Positions 1-6,836 of a DNA stretch of 64,000 nt are shown here, piece after piece. Within the stretch, counting starts at the first letter, position 1. Every line of letters starts with the position of its first letter. The position numbers and the translations under genes were made by a program. Origin of the DNA: Microbacterium yannicii (GTDB lineage Bacteria > Actinomycetota > Actinomycetes > Actinomycetales > Microbacteriaceae); NCBI RefSeq assembly GCF_024055635.1, contig NZ_JAMXMB010000033.1, forward strand, positions 1-64,000. Reading direction: 5' to 3'. The notes below the pieces were generated by a model that saw nothing but the letters and a program-made list of their open reading frames with translations, made no database searches and was not told the origin of the DNA.

Positions 1-75
1 CACCCCGCCGGCGCACCGCGGCCGACGCGCGCCTCGGCGCCGGGCGAGGATCCATGGGGTCGCCCGCCCCTCGTC

Positions 76-576
76 TCAGCCTCCGCCGAGTCCGTCGAGC
101 GAAGGCAAGAGGGTGAACACGATCTCTTCGATCTCGCGGCCGAGTCCGGGGGCGAAGTCGACGTTGCGCGACATCTCGGTGAATCCCACCTTGGTGAGCA
201 CGGCGATCGAGCCGGTGTTGTGCGCGGCGGCGCGAGCGAAGAGCGGCCTGATCGGCTCCCGCGAGATCAGCAGCCGCAGCGCCGCGGTCGCCACGCCCCG
301 GCCCCAGGCGTGGCGGGCGATCCAGTAGGTGACCTCGCGGTCGCCGTCGACGGTGAACGCGGCGATCGTGCCCGCGAACCCGCCGTTCTCGGTGACGACG
401 AACGACTGCACGTCGGGGTCGGCGCGGTGACGGGCCATCCAGGAATCGAACGCGGTGCGGTCGTCCGGATCCTGCGCGGTGAACGCGGCCATCTCGATGG
501 CCCCGCGATCGCGCATCATCTCGAAGATCGCGTCGAGGTCGTCGTCGTCCAGAGCGCGCAGCTCGATGTGGTTCAC
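76..576 (-). CDS. GNAT family N-acetyltransferase (RimL-like)
   Basis: This 166-residue protein has the layout of a GNAT acetyltransferase. The acetyl-CoA pyrophosphate-binding loop is visible as HAWGRGVATAAL at about residues 89-100. An Asn followed by a V-G-F strand (about 120-132) is typical of the RimL-type subgroup that acetylates protein N-termini or small amines. The acceptor substrate cannot be told from the sequence. The gene is monocistronic on the minus strand. The 66-base gap to the next gene carries a GGCATCCG word and a TAGCGT-type -10 candidate. The first 75 bases of the window hold no supportable gene. Confidence 0.9.
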   Translation of the reverse strand: MNHIELRALDDDDLDAIFEMMRDRGAIEMAAFTAQDPDDRTAFDSWMARHRADPDVQSFVVTENGGFAGTIAAFTVDGDREVTYWIARHAWGRGVATAALRLLISREPIRPLFARAAAHNTGSIAVLTKVGFTEMSRNVDFAPGLGREIEEIVFTLLPSLDGLGGG

Positions 577-642
577 GAGTCCACGCTAGCGACGGCATCC
601 GTCACTCAGAAGGTGCCGGCGTGCCGGGTCGACTCCGCGAAG

Positions 643-1275
643 TCAGGTGAGGCCGTGGATGCGGCGGAGCAGCGCCTCGGCGCGCTCGCCGTCGCGCGCA
701 CGGAACGCCTCGCGGAACTCCTCATAGGCGGCTGTGCGGCCGAGCGGGCATTCGATGATCGGCTGCCAGCCCACCATGTCGCGCCGGATCGCGATCTCGT
801 ACTCGCGGATGAACTGCAGGAGCGCCGCGTTGCCGCTGGCACGGGTCACGACGCCGAAGAACGCATGACTGGCCGTTGCCAGTGCCGTGGCGTCGTCGGC
901 GCGCGACGCGGCGATGACGTCTTCCAGCTGCGCCAGAGCGAGCTCGATCGCCTCGGCGTCGGCCCGTGCCGCGACCATCCGCACCGCGATGCCCATGTTG
1001 TAGCCGACGAGTTCGATGGTGTCGCTCTGCCGGCGCGGCTGCGAGACGCGCGTGTAGCGGTGAGGTGAGACCTCCACCAGCCCCACCCGTTCGAGTCGCT
1101 GCAGTGCTTCGCGCACGGGCGTGCGCGAGACCCCGAGCCGTTCGGCCAGCTCGTGGTCGCGCAGTCGCTCCCCCGGCGCGAGCCTGCCATCGAGGATCGC
1201 CTCGCCCAGGCGCACGTACACCTCGTCTCCGAGGACGGCGCGGCTCGGCTCGAGCGGGACGAAGGGGGCAGTCAT
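643..1275 (-). CDS. GntR family (FadR/FCD-type) transcriptional regulator
   Basis: A 210-residue regulator with an N-terminal winged helix (helix-turn-helix around [14 protein letters not shown]) followed by an all-helical FCD ligand-binding domain. The C-terminal half contains the Asp/His positions expected of an FCD metal-carboxylate site (HAFFGVV and the later AYEEFREAF segment). Such proteins usually sense a small carboxylate. No target operon is adjacent, so the ligand is unknown. A GTG nine bases upstream (1284) is an alternative start. Neither start has a strong ribosome site; the ATG is preferred. Confidence 0.88.
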   Translation of the reverse strand: MTAPFVPLEPSRAVLGDEVYVRLGEAILDGRLAPGERLRDHELAERLGVSRTPVREALQRLERVGLVEVSPHRYTRVSQPRRQSDTIELVGYNMGIAVRMVAARADAEAIELALAQLEDVIAASRADDATALATASHAFFGVVTRASGNAALLQFIREYEIAIRRDMVGWQPIIECPLGRTAAYEEFREAFRARDGERAEALLRRIHGLT

Positions 1276-1633
1276 GAGTGGCACCAGTGTACGCCGGAGG
1301 ATTCAGGCGCATACACCCCCGCTGACCGCGAGAATCACGGGCGTCTGCAGGCTCGCCGCACGCGCCGGGTCGCGGCATCCGGCTCTCGCTCTTGCGCTGA
1401 TATATCGGTACGATGAATGCGTCCACGCTTCGGCGTGGCCTATCCGGGGGGATCCGTCGACGCCCGGGCTTCGAGCTCTGCTCAGCCCGGGCGGACGATG
1501 GGCCGGGCTCGCTCATCGGCTGCATGCAACATTTGTGTCACCATCCGAATTGGGTCTCGCCGCGCGCGTGCCTCTTCACTACGTTGGAGTCAACCGCCGC
1601 AATCGCGGGGGGATCAACGAAGAACGGCAAGTA
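1276..1633. other. Intergenic region with long cold-shock gene leader
   Basis: This stretch separates the GntR gene (minus) from the cold-shock gene (plus) and holds no convincing gene. A TACGAT -10 candidate at 1409-1414 would give an untranslated leader of about 215 bases for the cold-shock mRNA. The leader contains several GCCCGGGC-type complementary segments between about 1462 and 1510, so it could fold strongly. Long structured leaders are known for cspA-type genes; the fold here is an inference. Confidence 0.4.
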
Positions 1634-1840
1634 ATGAGCACGCAGGGCACCGTCAAGTGGTTCAACTCGGAGAAGGGCTTCGGCTTCATCGCTCCCGATG
1701 AAGGCGGCGCGGACGTCTTCGCGCACTACAGCGCGATCGAGTCGAGCGGCTACCGCTCGCTCGAAGAGAATCAGCGCGTCGAGTTCGAGATCGCGCAGGG
1801 ACCCAAGGGTCTCCAGGCCGAGAACATCCGCCCGATCTGA
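1634..1840 (+). CDS. Cold-shock protein (CspA family)
   Basis: A 68-residue single cold-shock domain, the full length for this family. The RNP1 motif KGFGFI is at residues 14-19 and the RNP2-like segment VFAHYSAI follows at about 29-36. These bind single-stranded RNA or DNA and act as RNA chaperones. The ATG at 1634 is chosen because it gives the canonical family N-terminus ([10 protein letters not shown]). The open frame continues upstream to 1121, but that extension is not conserved-looking. The gene is alone, preceded by a long leader and followed by a hairpin. Confidence 0.96.
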   Translation: MSTQGTVKWFNSEKGFGFIAPDEGGADVFAHYSAIESSGYRSLEENQRVEFEIAQGPKGLQAENIRPI

Positions 1841-1867
1841 TCGGCGGATCGATCGCGTCATGCGATC

Positions 1868-1910
1868 GAAGCCGCGGTGTCCTGCTCTCCGGAGCGGATG
1901 CCGCGGCTTC
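1868..1910. terminator. Bidirectional hairpin terminator
   Basis: A perfect 10-base inverted repeat, GAAGCCGCGG (1868-1877) and CCGCGGCTTC (1901-1910), lies between the cold-shock gene and the converging DUF2156 gene. The second arm overlaps a CGGATGCC word. It has no strong T-run, which is common for actinobacterial terminators. Confidence 0.6.
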
Positions 1911-1950
1911 GTCATGCCCGGCCGCGCGATGCGATCGCAACGGTCCCGGC

Positions 1951-4026
1951 TCAGTCGCGGTCGCCGCGGACCAGTTCCATCCCGGCCCCGGCGAACTGGC
2001 GCAGTGTCGCGTCGGGCAGGAACGCCCGCGTCAGCGCTCCGCCGATCCGCGTGAGGTCGCTCTCGTCGCGGAAGAGCAGGTACATCGTCTCGTAGCGGGG
2101 ATGGAACTTCTCCTTGAACCGGTGCAGCGACTGGAACCCGTAGACCGGCTCGAGCGCGTCGGCCAGCCGTTCGCTGAGCGCCGCGATCATCCCCGCATCG
2201 GCGGGATAGTCGTGGGCGAGCGGCGCGCCCGACAGCGACATGACCTCGGTGCCCTCCTCGGAGAACTGCCTCGCCGACGACCCGATCAGGTACTCCATCA
2301 CCGGGCCGAAGCCTCCCTCGCGGCGGCGCATGAGGTCGAGCGTCCAGCCGCGCACGCGGCCTTCTGCGCCGTACACCGGCAACCACGACAGGAACCCGTC
2401 GACGTCGCCGTTGGGCGCGATGGCCAGGGCGAGGCGCACCTCCGGATCCTCGGCCTCGACGAGGGTGCCGAGAGTGAAGCCCATCTCGGGCAGCCCCTTG
2501 TCGCCGACCCACATCTCCGAGATCGCACGCAGCTGCTGCTGCACGCCCCACGACTCGTCCTTGAGGTGGGTCATGCGGAACGTCATGTCTTCGCGCCCGG
2601 CGCGATTGAGCGACGAGCGCACCGAGTTCCACCGCTTGCCGGTGAACTCGAGCCCTGGAAGGTCGACGATCGTGTCGTCGGCGACGACGAGAGCGCGCCA
2701 TGACGACGGCACCGCAGCCCGGGTGGCCGCGTCGGCGCTGAAGAAGCAGGGGACGAGGCCGGCACGCTCGGCATCGTGGATGAACTCCTGAACGGATGCC
2801 GCGCGCGACGCGGCAGGACCGAGCGGGTCGGCGAGGGCCAGGGCCACGCCCGCCCGCCGCTGATAGACGACGATGCCCCCGGCGGTGCGGGCGTAGCTGT
2901 TGCCCTCCCAGGTGCTCATCCACGAGAGCGTGCCGCCGCCGTCGGTGCGCAGCATCCGTTTCACATCATCGACCGTCGGCGCCGGCTGGCGGCCGATCAC
3001 CGACCTGCGGCGGGCACGGAACGCGCGGCGCACCAGGATCAGGTAGACGAACATCAGGAGCCACATCGCGCCGCTCGCCAGGGCGAGCTCGGTCTCGCCG
3101 TCGATGGTCGCCTCGACACGGGCCTCGCTCGCCAGCACGATGGCCGCGACGATGAGCAGCGCGAACAGCACGTTGACGACGGCGAGGATCACCGCCACGA
3201 CCCAGGTCCAGCGCCTGCCACGGCGCAGGCCGTTGGCCACGATCAGGATCACCACGGTGTCGATGGCGAAGTCGACGAAGCCGCCGGACGCCGGCTCGGT
3301 CGGACCGAACGGGCCGTCGGTCGGGACGAGGATCGTGACGACCTGGATCGCGCCGAGGACGAGCACCGCGATGAAGGCGATGAGCCGCTGCTCGCGGATC
3401 GTGGTGCGCTGGATGCGCAGAGACCGGTCGACGAACAGCACGAGCAGCACGGCGAGCAGGTGCTCCAGGTCGGCGAGGGTGCCCCAGAAGAGCATCGCGA
3501 CGAAGACGAAGCCGAGCAGCACCAGCCACGCGCGCACGCGCCAGGGGCTGCGAAACAGCCCCACCGCCGCGGCGATGCACGCCATGGTGCCGCCCGAGGC
3601 TCCGACGTCGAGCGCCGCCGCCTGCGCCGCGGCCCACGGCCACGGGAACTGCGAGAAGGCCCACAGGAACAGTGCCGTCGCGAAGATCGCGAACAGCTGG
3701 CCGACCCAGTAGTAGGCGAGCGCGATCCGCGTGCCCCGTCGTACCTCGAGGTAGGCCATGCCGACGAAGCCCGTGATCGTGAAGAGGTACACCCACGGCT
3801 GGTTGACGAAGAAGGTGCCCGTCACCGGGGTCCACCAGCGACCCGCCTCGAAGGCCGGCAGTCCGTAGGCGACGACGTCGTAGAGCCCGGAGTCCTCGAA
3901 CGGCCGCCACAGCCCCTGCCACACCACGCCGGCGATGACGATCAGCGCGATCATCGTCAGCGTTCCGGGCATGCGCCGGAGGACCGCGAGCACGCGGTGG
4001 GATCTCTGAGTCGCCCCGTCGCTCAT
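1951..4026 (-). CDS. Rhomboid-like membrane domain fused to DUF2156 (lysyl-phosphatidylglycerol synthase-like C-domain)
   Basis: A 691-residue membrane protein. Residues 20-220 form about six hydrophobic segments with rhomboid-like features: a GRWWTPVTGTFF loop, GASGG with Ser144, and a His189 about 45 residues later. Four or so further membrane segments follow. From about residue 370 the protein matches the soluble DUF2156/MprF aminoacyl-transfer domain (for example SWMSTWEGNSY and FTGKRWNSVRSSLNRA). MprF-type domains transfer an amino acid from tRNA to membrane lipid. The start is the ATG at 4026; the open frame runs further upstream but through a repeat. Whether the rhomboid-like part is an active protease is unknown. 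Confidence 0.85.
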   Translation of the reverse strand: MSDGATQRSHRVLAVLRRMPGTLTMIALIVIAGVVWQGLWRPFEDSGLYDVVAYGLPAFEAGRWWTPVTGTFFVNQPWVYLFTITGFVGMAYLEVRRGTRIALAYYWVGQLFAIFATALFLWAFSQFPWPWAAAQAAALDVGASGGTMACIAAAVGLFRSPWRVRAWLVLLGFVFVAMLFWGTLADLEHLLAVLLVLFVDRSLRIQRTTIREQRLIAFIAVLVLGAIQVVTILVPTDGPFGPTEPASGGFVDFAIDTVVILIVANGLRRGRRWTWVVAVILAVVNVLFALLIVAAIVLASEARVEATIDGETELALASGAMWLLMFVYLILVRRAFRARRRSVIGRQPAPTVDDVKRMLRTDGGGTLSWMSTWEGNSYARTAGGIVVYQRRAGVALALADPLGPAASRAASVQEFIHDAERAGLVPCFFSADAATRAAVPSSWRALVVADDTIVDLPGLEFTGKRWNSVRSSLNRAGREDMTFRMTHLKDESWGVQQQLRAISEMWVGDKGLPEMGFTLGTLVEAEDPEVRLALAIAPNGDVDGFLSWLPVYGAEGRVRGWTLDLMRRREGGFGPVMEYLIGSSARQFSEEGTEVMSLSGAPLAHDYPADAGMIAALSERLADALEPVYGFQSLHRFKEKFHPRYETMYLLFRDESDLTRIGGALTRAFLPDATLRQFAGAGMELVRGDRD

Positions 4027-4080
4027 GCGTTCACGATAGCGGCGGGTCTTCTGAGGCCCGGTGCGGCAGGCGGCTGGAGG

Positions 4081-4170
4081 CGTTTCGTCTCGATCGCCGG
4101 CGCTCCCTCGCTCAACGACCGCGACCTGTGTCCGGTCGTTGAGCGAGCGAGGAACGGGCGAGACGAAACG
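4081..4170. repeat. Interspersed inverted repeat A, copy 1
   Basis: A 90-base inverted repeat. Outer arms CGTTTCGTCTCG (4081-4092) and CGAGACGAAACG (4159-4170) enclose a second pair, CGCTCAACGACCG and CGGTCGTTGAGCG. It lies 20 bases after the stop of the minus-strand coiled-coil gene and could serve as its terminator. Related copies are at 24624-24736 and 53601-53739. Confidence 0.85.
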
Positions 4171-4190
4171 CTCGCCGGCGCGGACGGGGC

Positions 4191-5459
4191 TCAGTGGCCG
4201 GGCGCGAGGCGGGCGTAGTCCGCGAGGGCCTTCGCGTCCTCGGCGTCGCGCAGCGCGCGGCGGGCGGCGTCGAGGGCCGTCACGGGGTCCTCGGCCTGTC
4301 GCGCGGCGGCGAGCTCGCGCTGGGCGGACAGCAGGCGCGACCTCGCATCGGCCCCGGCACGGGAACGCGAGACGGATGCCTCGGCCTGCGCGAGCGCGCC
4401 ACGCGCCGCCGCGACGGTGCCGGGCAGGGCGGTGCGAGCGCCGCGGAGGCGCTGCTGCGCGGTCCGGGCGTCGCCGAGGGCGAGGTCGAGGCGTCCGCGC
4501 AGGCGCGCGATGGCGTCGACCGTCCGGGTCGGGCGGCGCGCGGCATCCGTCTCGATACGGTCCAGTTCCTGCGCAACGGCGTGCAGCTCCGCCCCGAGGC
4601 GCTCGGCATCGGGCGCGTCGAGGTGCTCCCGCGTCACGGCGGCCTGGCGGAGGGCGTTGCGGGCAGCCGCGATCTCGTCGGGGACCGCCTGTGCGGCCTG
4701 CAGCACGAGGCGGTGCGCCTCTTCGAGGTTGCGCGCGTCGGCCTCGGCCTGGCGCAGCGCCCGCTCGGCCGCGGCGAGGTCGGGGAGCGCGCTGAGCGAG
4801 GGATCGTCGGTGCGGGCCGCGGCGGCGTCCAGGTGGCGCTGGGCGACGGCGACCTGCGAGAGTGCGGCGTGCGCGGACTGCGAGGCGTCGCGCCACTCGT
4901 CCTCGGCGAATCGCGACGACAGCTCTGCGACGAGCGCGGCCGGATCGCCCATCGTGGCGTGCAGCGAGGCCAGTCGTCGGCGCGCGGCATCGATCTGACC
5001 GGCGGCCGACACGTTCGCGGTCACCCAGGCGCCGTGCTCGCGGCGCGCGGCCGCCACGGCCGCCAGCGCCTCGCGGGCATGCCGGTCGATACCCGCCGAG
5101 ACGCGGCGCACCTGGTCGGGTGCGACCGCGGCGTCGCTGATCGCCCGGTACTGCTCGAAGGCGTCATCGCGCACGTGCTGCGCGGTGAGGCGCGCGCGCC
5201 GCAGCGACGGCGGCGCATCGCCGCCGTAGAGCGCGCCGGACAGGCCGACTTCGAGGTCTAGCTCGCCGACCTCGTCGTCCAGCTGCACGAGGGTCGCTCC
5301 CGCCTTCGACCGGGCCTGCTCCGCCGCAGCGCGGGCGCGAGGAGAGCGTCGCGCGCGTCGCACCGCCCAGACGATGACGGCGACGGCGATCGCCGCCACG
5401 CCGAACACGATCACGGCCGGCACCAGCCACCCGAGGATCGCGGCGGCGAGCTCAGGCAT
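4191..5459 (-). CDS. Membrane-anchored coiled-coil protein, function unknown
   Basis: A 422-residue protein with one N-terminal membrane segment (about residues 8-34, ending in VWAVRRARR) followed by almost 390 residues of Ala/Arg/Glu-rich helix, predicted to be long coiled coils. The layout recalls the C-terminal part of actinobacterial TPM-domain proteins without the TPM domain; that resemblance is from memory and is weak. The ATG at 5459 overlaps the last eight bases of the HAD gene, so the two are probably translated together. No catalytic motif is visible. A repeat element follows the stop. Confidence 0.75.
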   Translation of the reverse strand: MPELAAAILGWLVPAVIVFGVAAIAVAVIVWAVRRARRSPRARAAAEQARSKAGATLVQLDDEVGELDLEVGLSGALYGGDAPPSLRRARLTAQHVRDDAFEQYRAISDAAVAPDQVRRVSAGIDRHAREALAAVAAARREHGAWVTANVSAAGQIDAARRRLASLHATMGDPAALVAELSSRFAEDEWRDASQSAHAALSQVAVAQRHLDAAAARTDDPSLSALPDLAAAERALRQAEADARNLEEAHRLVLQAAQAVPDEIAAARNALRQAAVTREHLDAPDAERLGAELHAVAQELDRIETDAARRPTRTVDAIARLRGRLDLALGDARTAQQRLRGARTALPGTVAAARGALAQAEASVSRSRAGADARSRLLSAQRELAAARQAEDPVTALDAARRALRDAEDAKALADYARLAPGH

Positions 5460-6240
5460 CGGCGACGCCCACAGGCTCGTCGGCCGCGGCCGCGGCCGCT
5501 CGCCCGTCCCGCTCTGCGCTCTCGGCGCGCGGCGCTTCGTGCGCGCCGCCGGCGTCCGCGCCCGCCGGCTCCCCGAACAGGAGCAGTCGTCGGAGCTGGT
5601 CGGCGTCGTCGACGACCGCCTGTGCACCTTCCGCCTCGTGGGGCCAGCTGAAGCCCCAGCGCACGAAGATGACGGGCACGCCCTGGGCGGCACCGCCGTC
5701 GACGTCGTGGTGGCGGTCGCCGACGAGCACCGGACGGCTCGTGTCGACGCCCGCGGCGGCAAGCCGGCGCAGCGCTTCCGCCACGATGTCGGACTTGGCG
5801 CTGAGGGTCTTCTCGTCCTGGGTCGCCCCGACGATGGCCGTGAGCGAGGTCGACAGGTCGAAGTGGTCCATCAGCGCGACCACCTGCACCTCGGGCTTCG
5901 AGCTGGCCGTCGCCTGCGGGATGCCGGCGGCTGCGACATCCATGATCAGCTCGCCCATTCCGGGGAACAGCTTGGCTCCGGTCGAGTACCCGTCGATCTT
6001 GTTGAGGCCGCGGTAGAACGCGACGGCCTCGGATGCCTGCTCCGGCGTCATGCCGACGTTGACCTGGAACGACTCGTACATCGGCGGGCCGATCCAGTGG
6101 ACGAGCTCCGCGCGGGTCGGCGGGCGCCTGCCGAAGTGCTCGAGGGCGATCGTGAGCCGGCGGAGGATGCCGTCGGATGCGTCGACGATCGTCCCGTCAA
6201 CGTCCCACAGCACACAGGTCCACGGCGATCGGCTCGGCAT
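5452..6240 (-). CDS. HAD-superfamily phosphatase (phosphoglycolate phosphatase-like)
   Basis: A 262-residue haloacid dehalogenase family hydrolase. Motif I is DVDGT with nucleophile Asp13 and acid/base Asp15. Motif II is the SSKPE segment (113-117) and motif III/IV is GDRHHD (174-179). A helical cap lies between motifs I and II, as in phosphoglycolate phosphatases and related nucleotide phosphatases, so the substrate is a small phosphate ester that cannot be named. Residues after about 235 are an Ala/Glu-rich tail. The 3' end overlaps the start of the coiled-coil gene by eight bases. Confidence 0.9.
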   Translation of the reverse strand: MPSRSPWTCVLWDVDGTIVDASDGILRRLTIALEHFGRRPPTRAELVHWIGPPMYESFQVNVGMTPEQASEAVAFYRGLNKIDGYSTGAKLFPGMGELIMDVAAAGIPQATASSKPEVQVVALMDHFDLSTSLTAIVGATQDEKTLSAKSDIVAEALRRLAAAGVDTSRPVLVGDRHHDVDGGAAQGVPVIFVRWGFSWPHEAEGAQAVVDDADQLRRLLLFGEPAGADAGGAHEAPRAESAERDGRAAAAAADEPVGVADA

Positions 6241-6288
6241 GCCTCCAGCCTATTCGGAGGCGGCCGCCGCTCCGCGCCCGGCTCTGTG

Positions 6289-6786
6289 TCAGCGATCGCG
6301 CCGGTGCACGCGCGCCAGCCGCGCCATCATGCGCCGGAGATCGTCGAGCTCGGCGGGCGACCAGTCGGCCAGGAGGGCCGCCATGTTGGTGTCCGCCGTC
6401 GCCATGATGCGCTCGCCGATGCGGCGACCCTCGTCGGTCAGCGCCACGAGCACACCGCGGTCGTCGTCCGGAGCGGCGACGCGCACGGTGAGACCGGCCT
6501 GTACGAGCCGCCCGACGATCTTGCTCATGTTCGTCGGCGTCATGCCGAGCGCGAGCGAGAGCTCGACGGGGCGCATCGCGCCGTTGTAGGAGAGCTGGTT
6601 GACGACCAGGAACATGCCCATGTCATCGATCGGGAACGCGACCTTCGTCATCACGTCTCGCCGGACGCCCGTGCTGTCGGCCCAGTGCACGATGGACGCC
6701 AGCGACAGGCGCAGGTCGAGCGGGTCGTCGCCGATGACGGGACTCAGGTCGGCGGACGCGCCGGAATCGACGTCACCTCGAGCCAT
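6289..6786 (-). CDS. MarR family transcriptional regulator
   Basis: A 165-residue MarR-type winged-helix protein. Helices around residues 65-100 (ELSLALGMTPTNMSKIVGRLVQ) form the DNA-reading head and are followed by the wing (VRVAAPDDDRGVLVALTDEG) with the D-R-G signature of the family. It lies 50 bases downstream of the GH106 glycosidase on the same strand and may be co-transcribed with it. Its ligand is unknown. The ATG at 6786 is preceded by a GGAGGAGC-like ribosome site on the minus strand. Confidence 0.9.
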   Translation of the reverse strand: MARGDVDSGASADLSPVIGDDPLDLRLSLASIVHWADSTGVRRDVMTKVAFPIDDMGMFLVVNQLSYNGAMRPVELSLALGMTPTNMSKIVGRLVQAGLTVRVAAPDDDRGVLVALTDEGRRIGERIMATADTNMAALLADWSPAELDDLRRMMARLARVHRRDR

Positions 6787-6836
6787 CGCTCCTCCTTGCT
6801 CTCGCGGCCGGTCCCGATGTCTTCGCGGCGCCGGGA

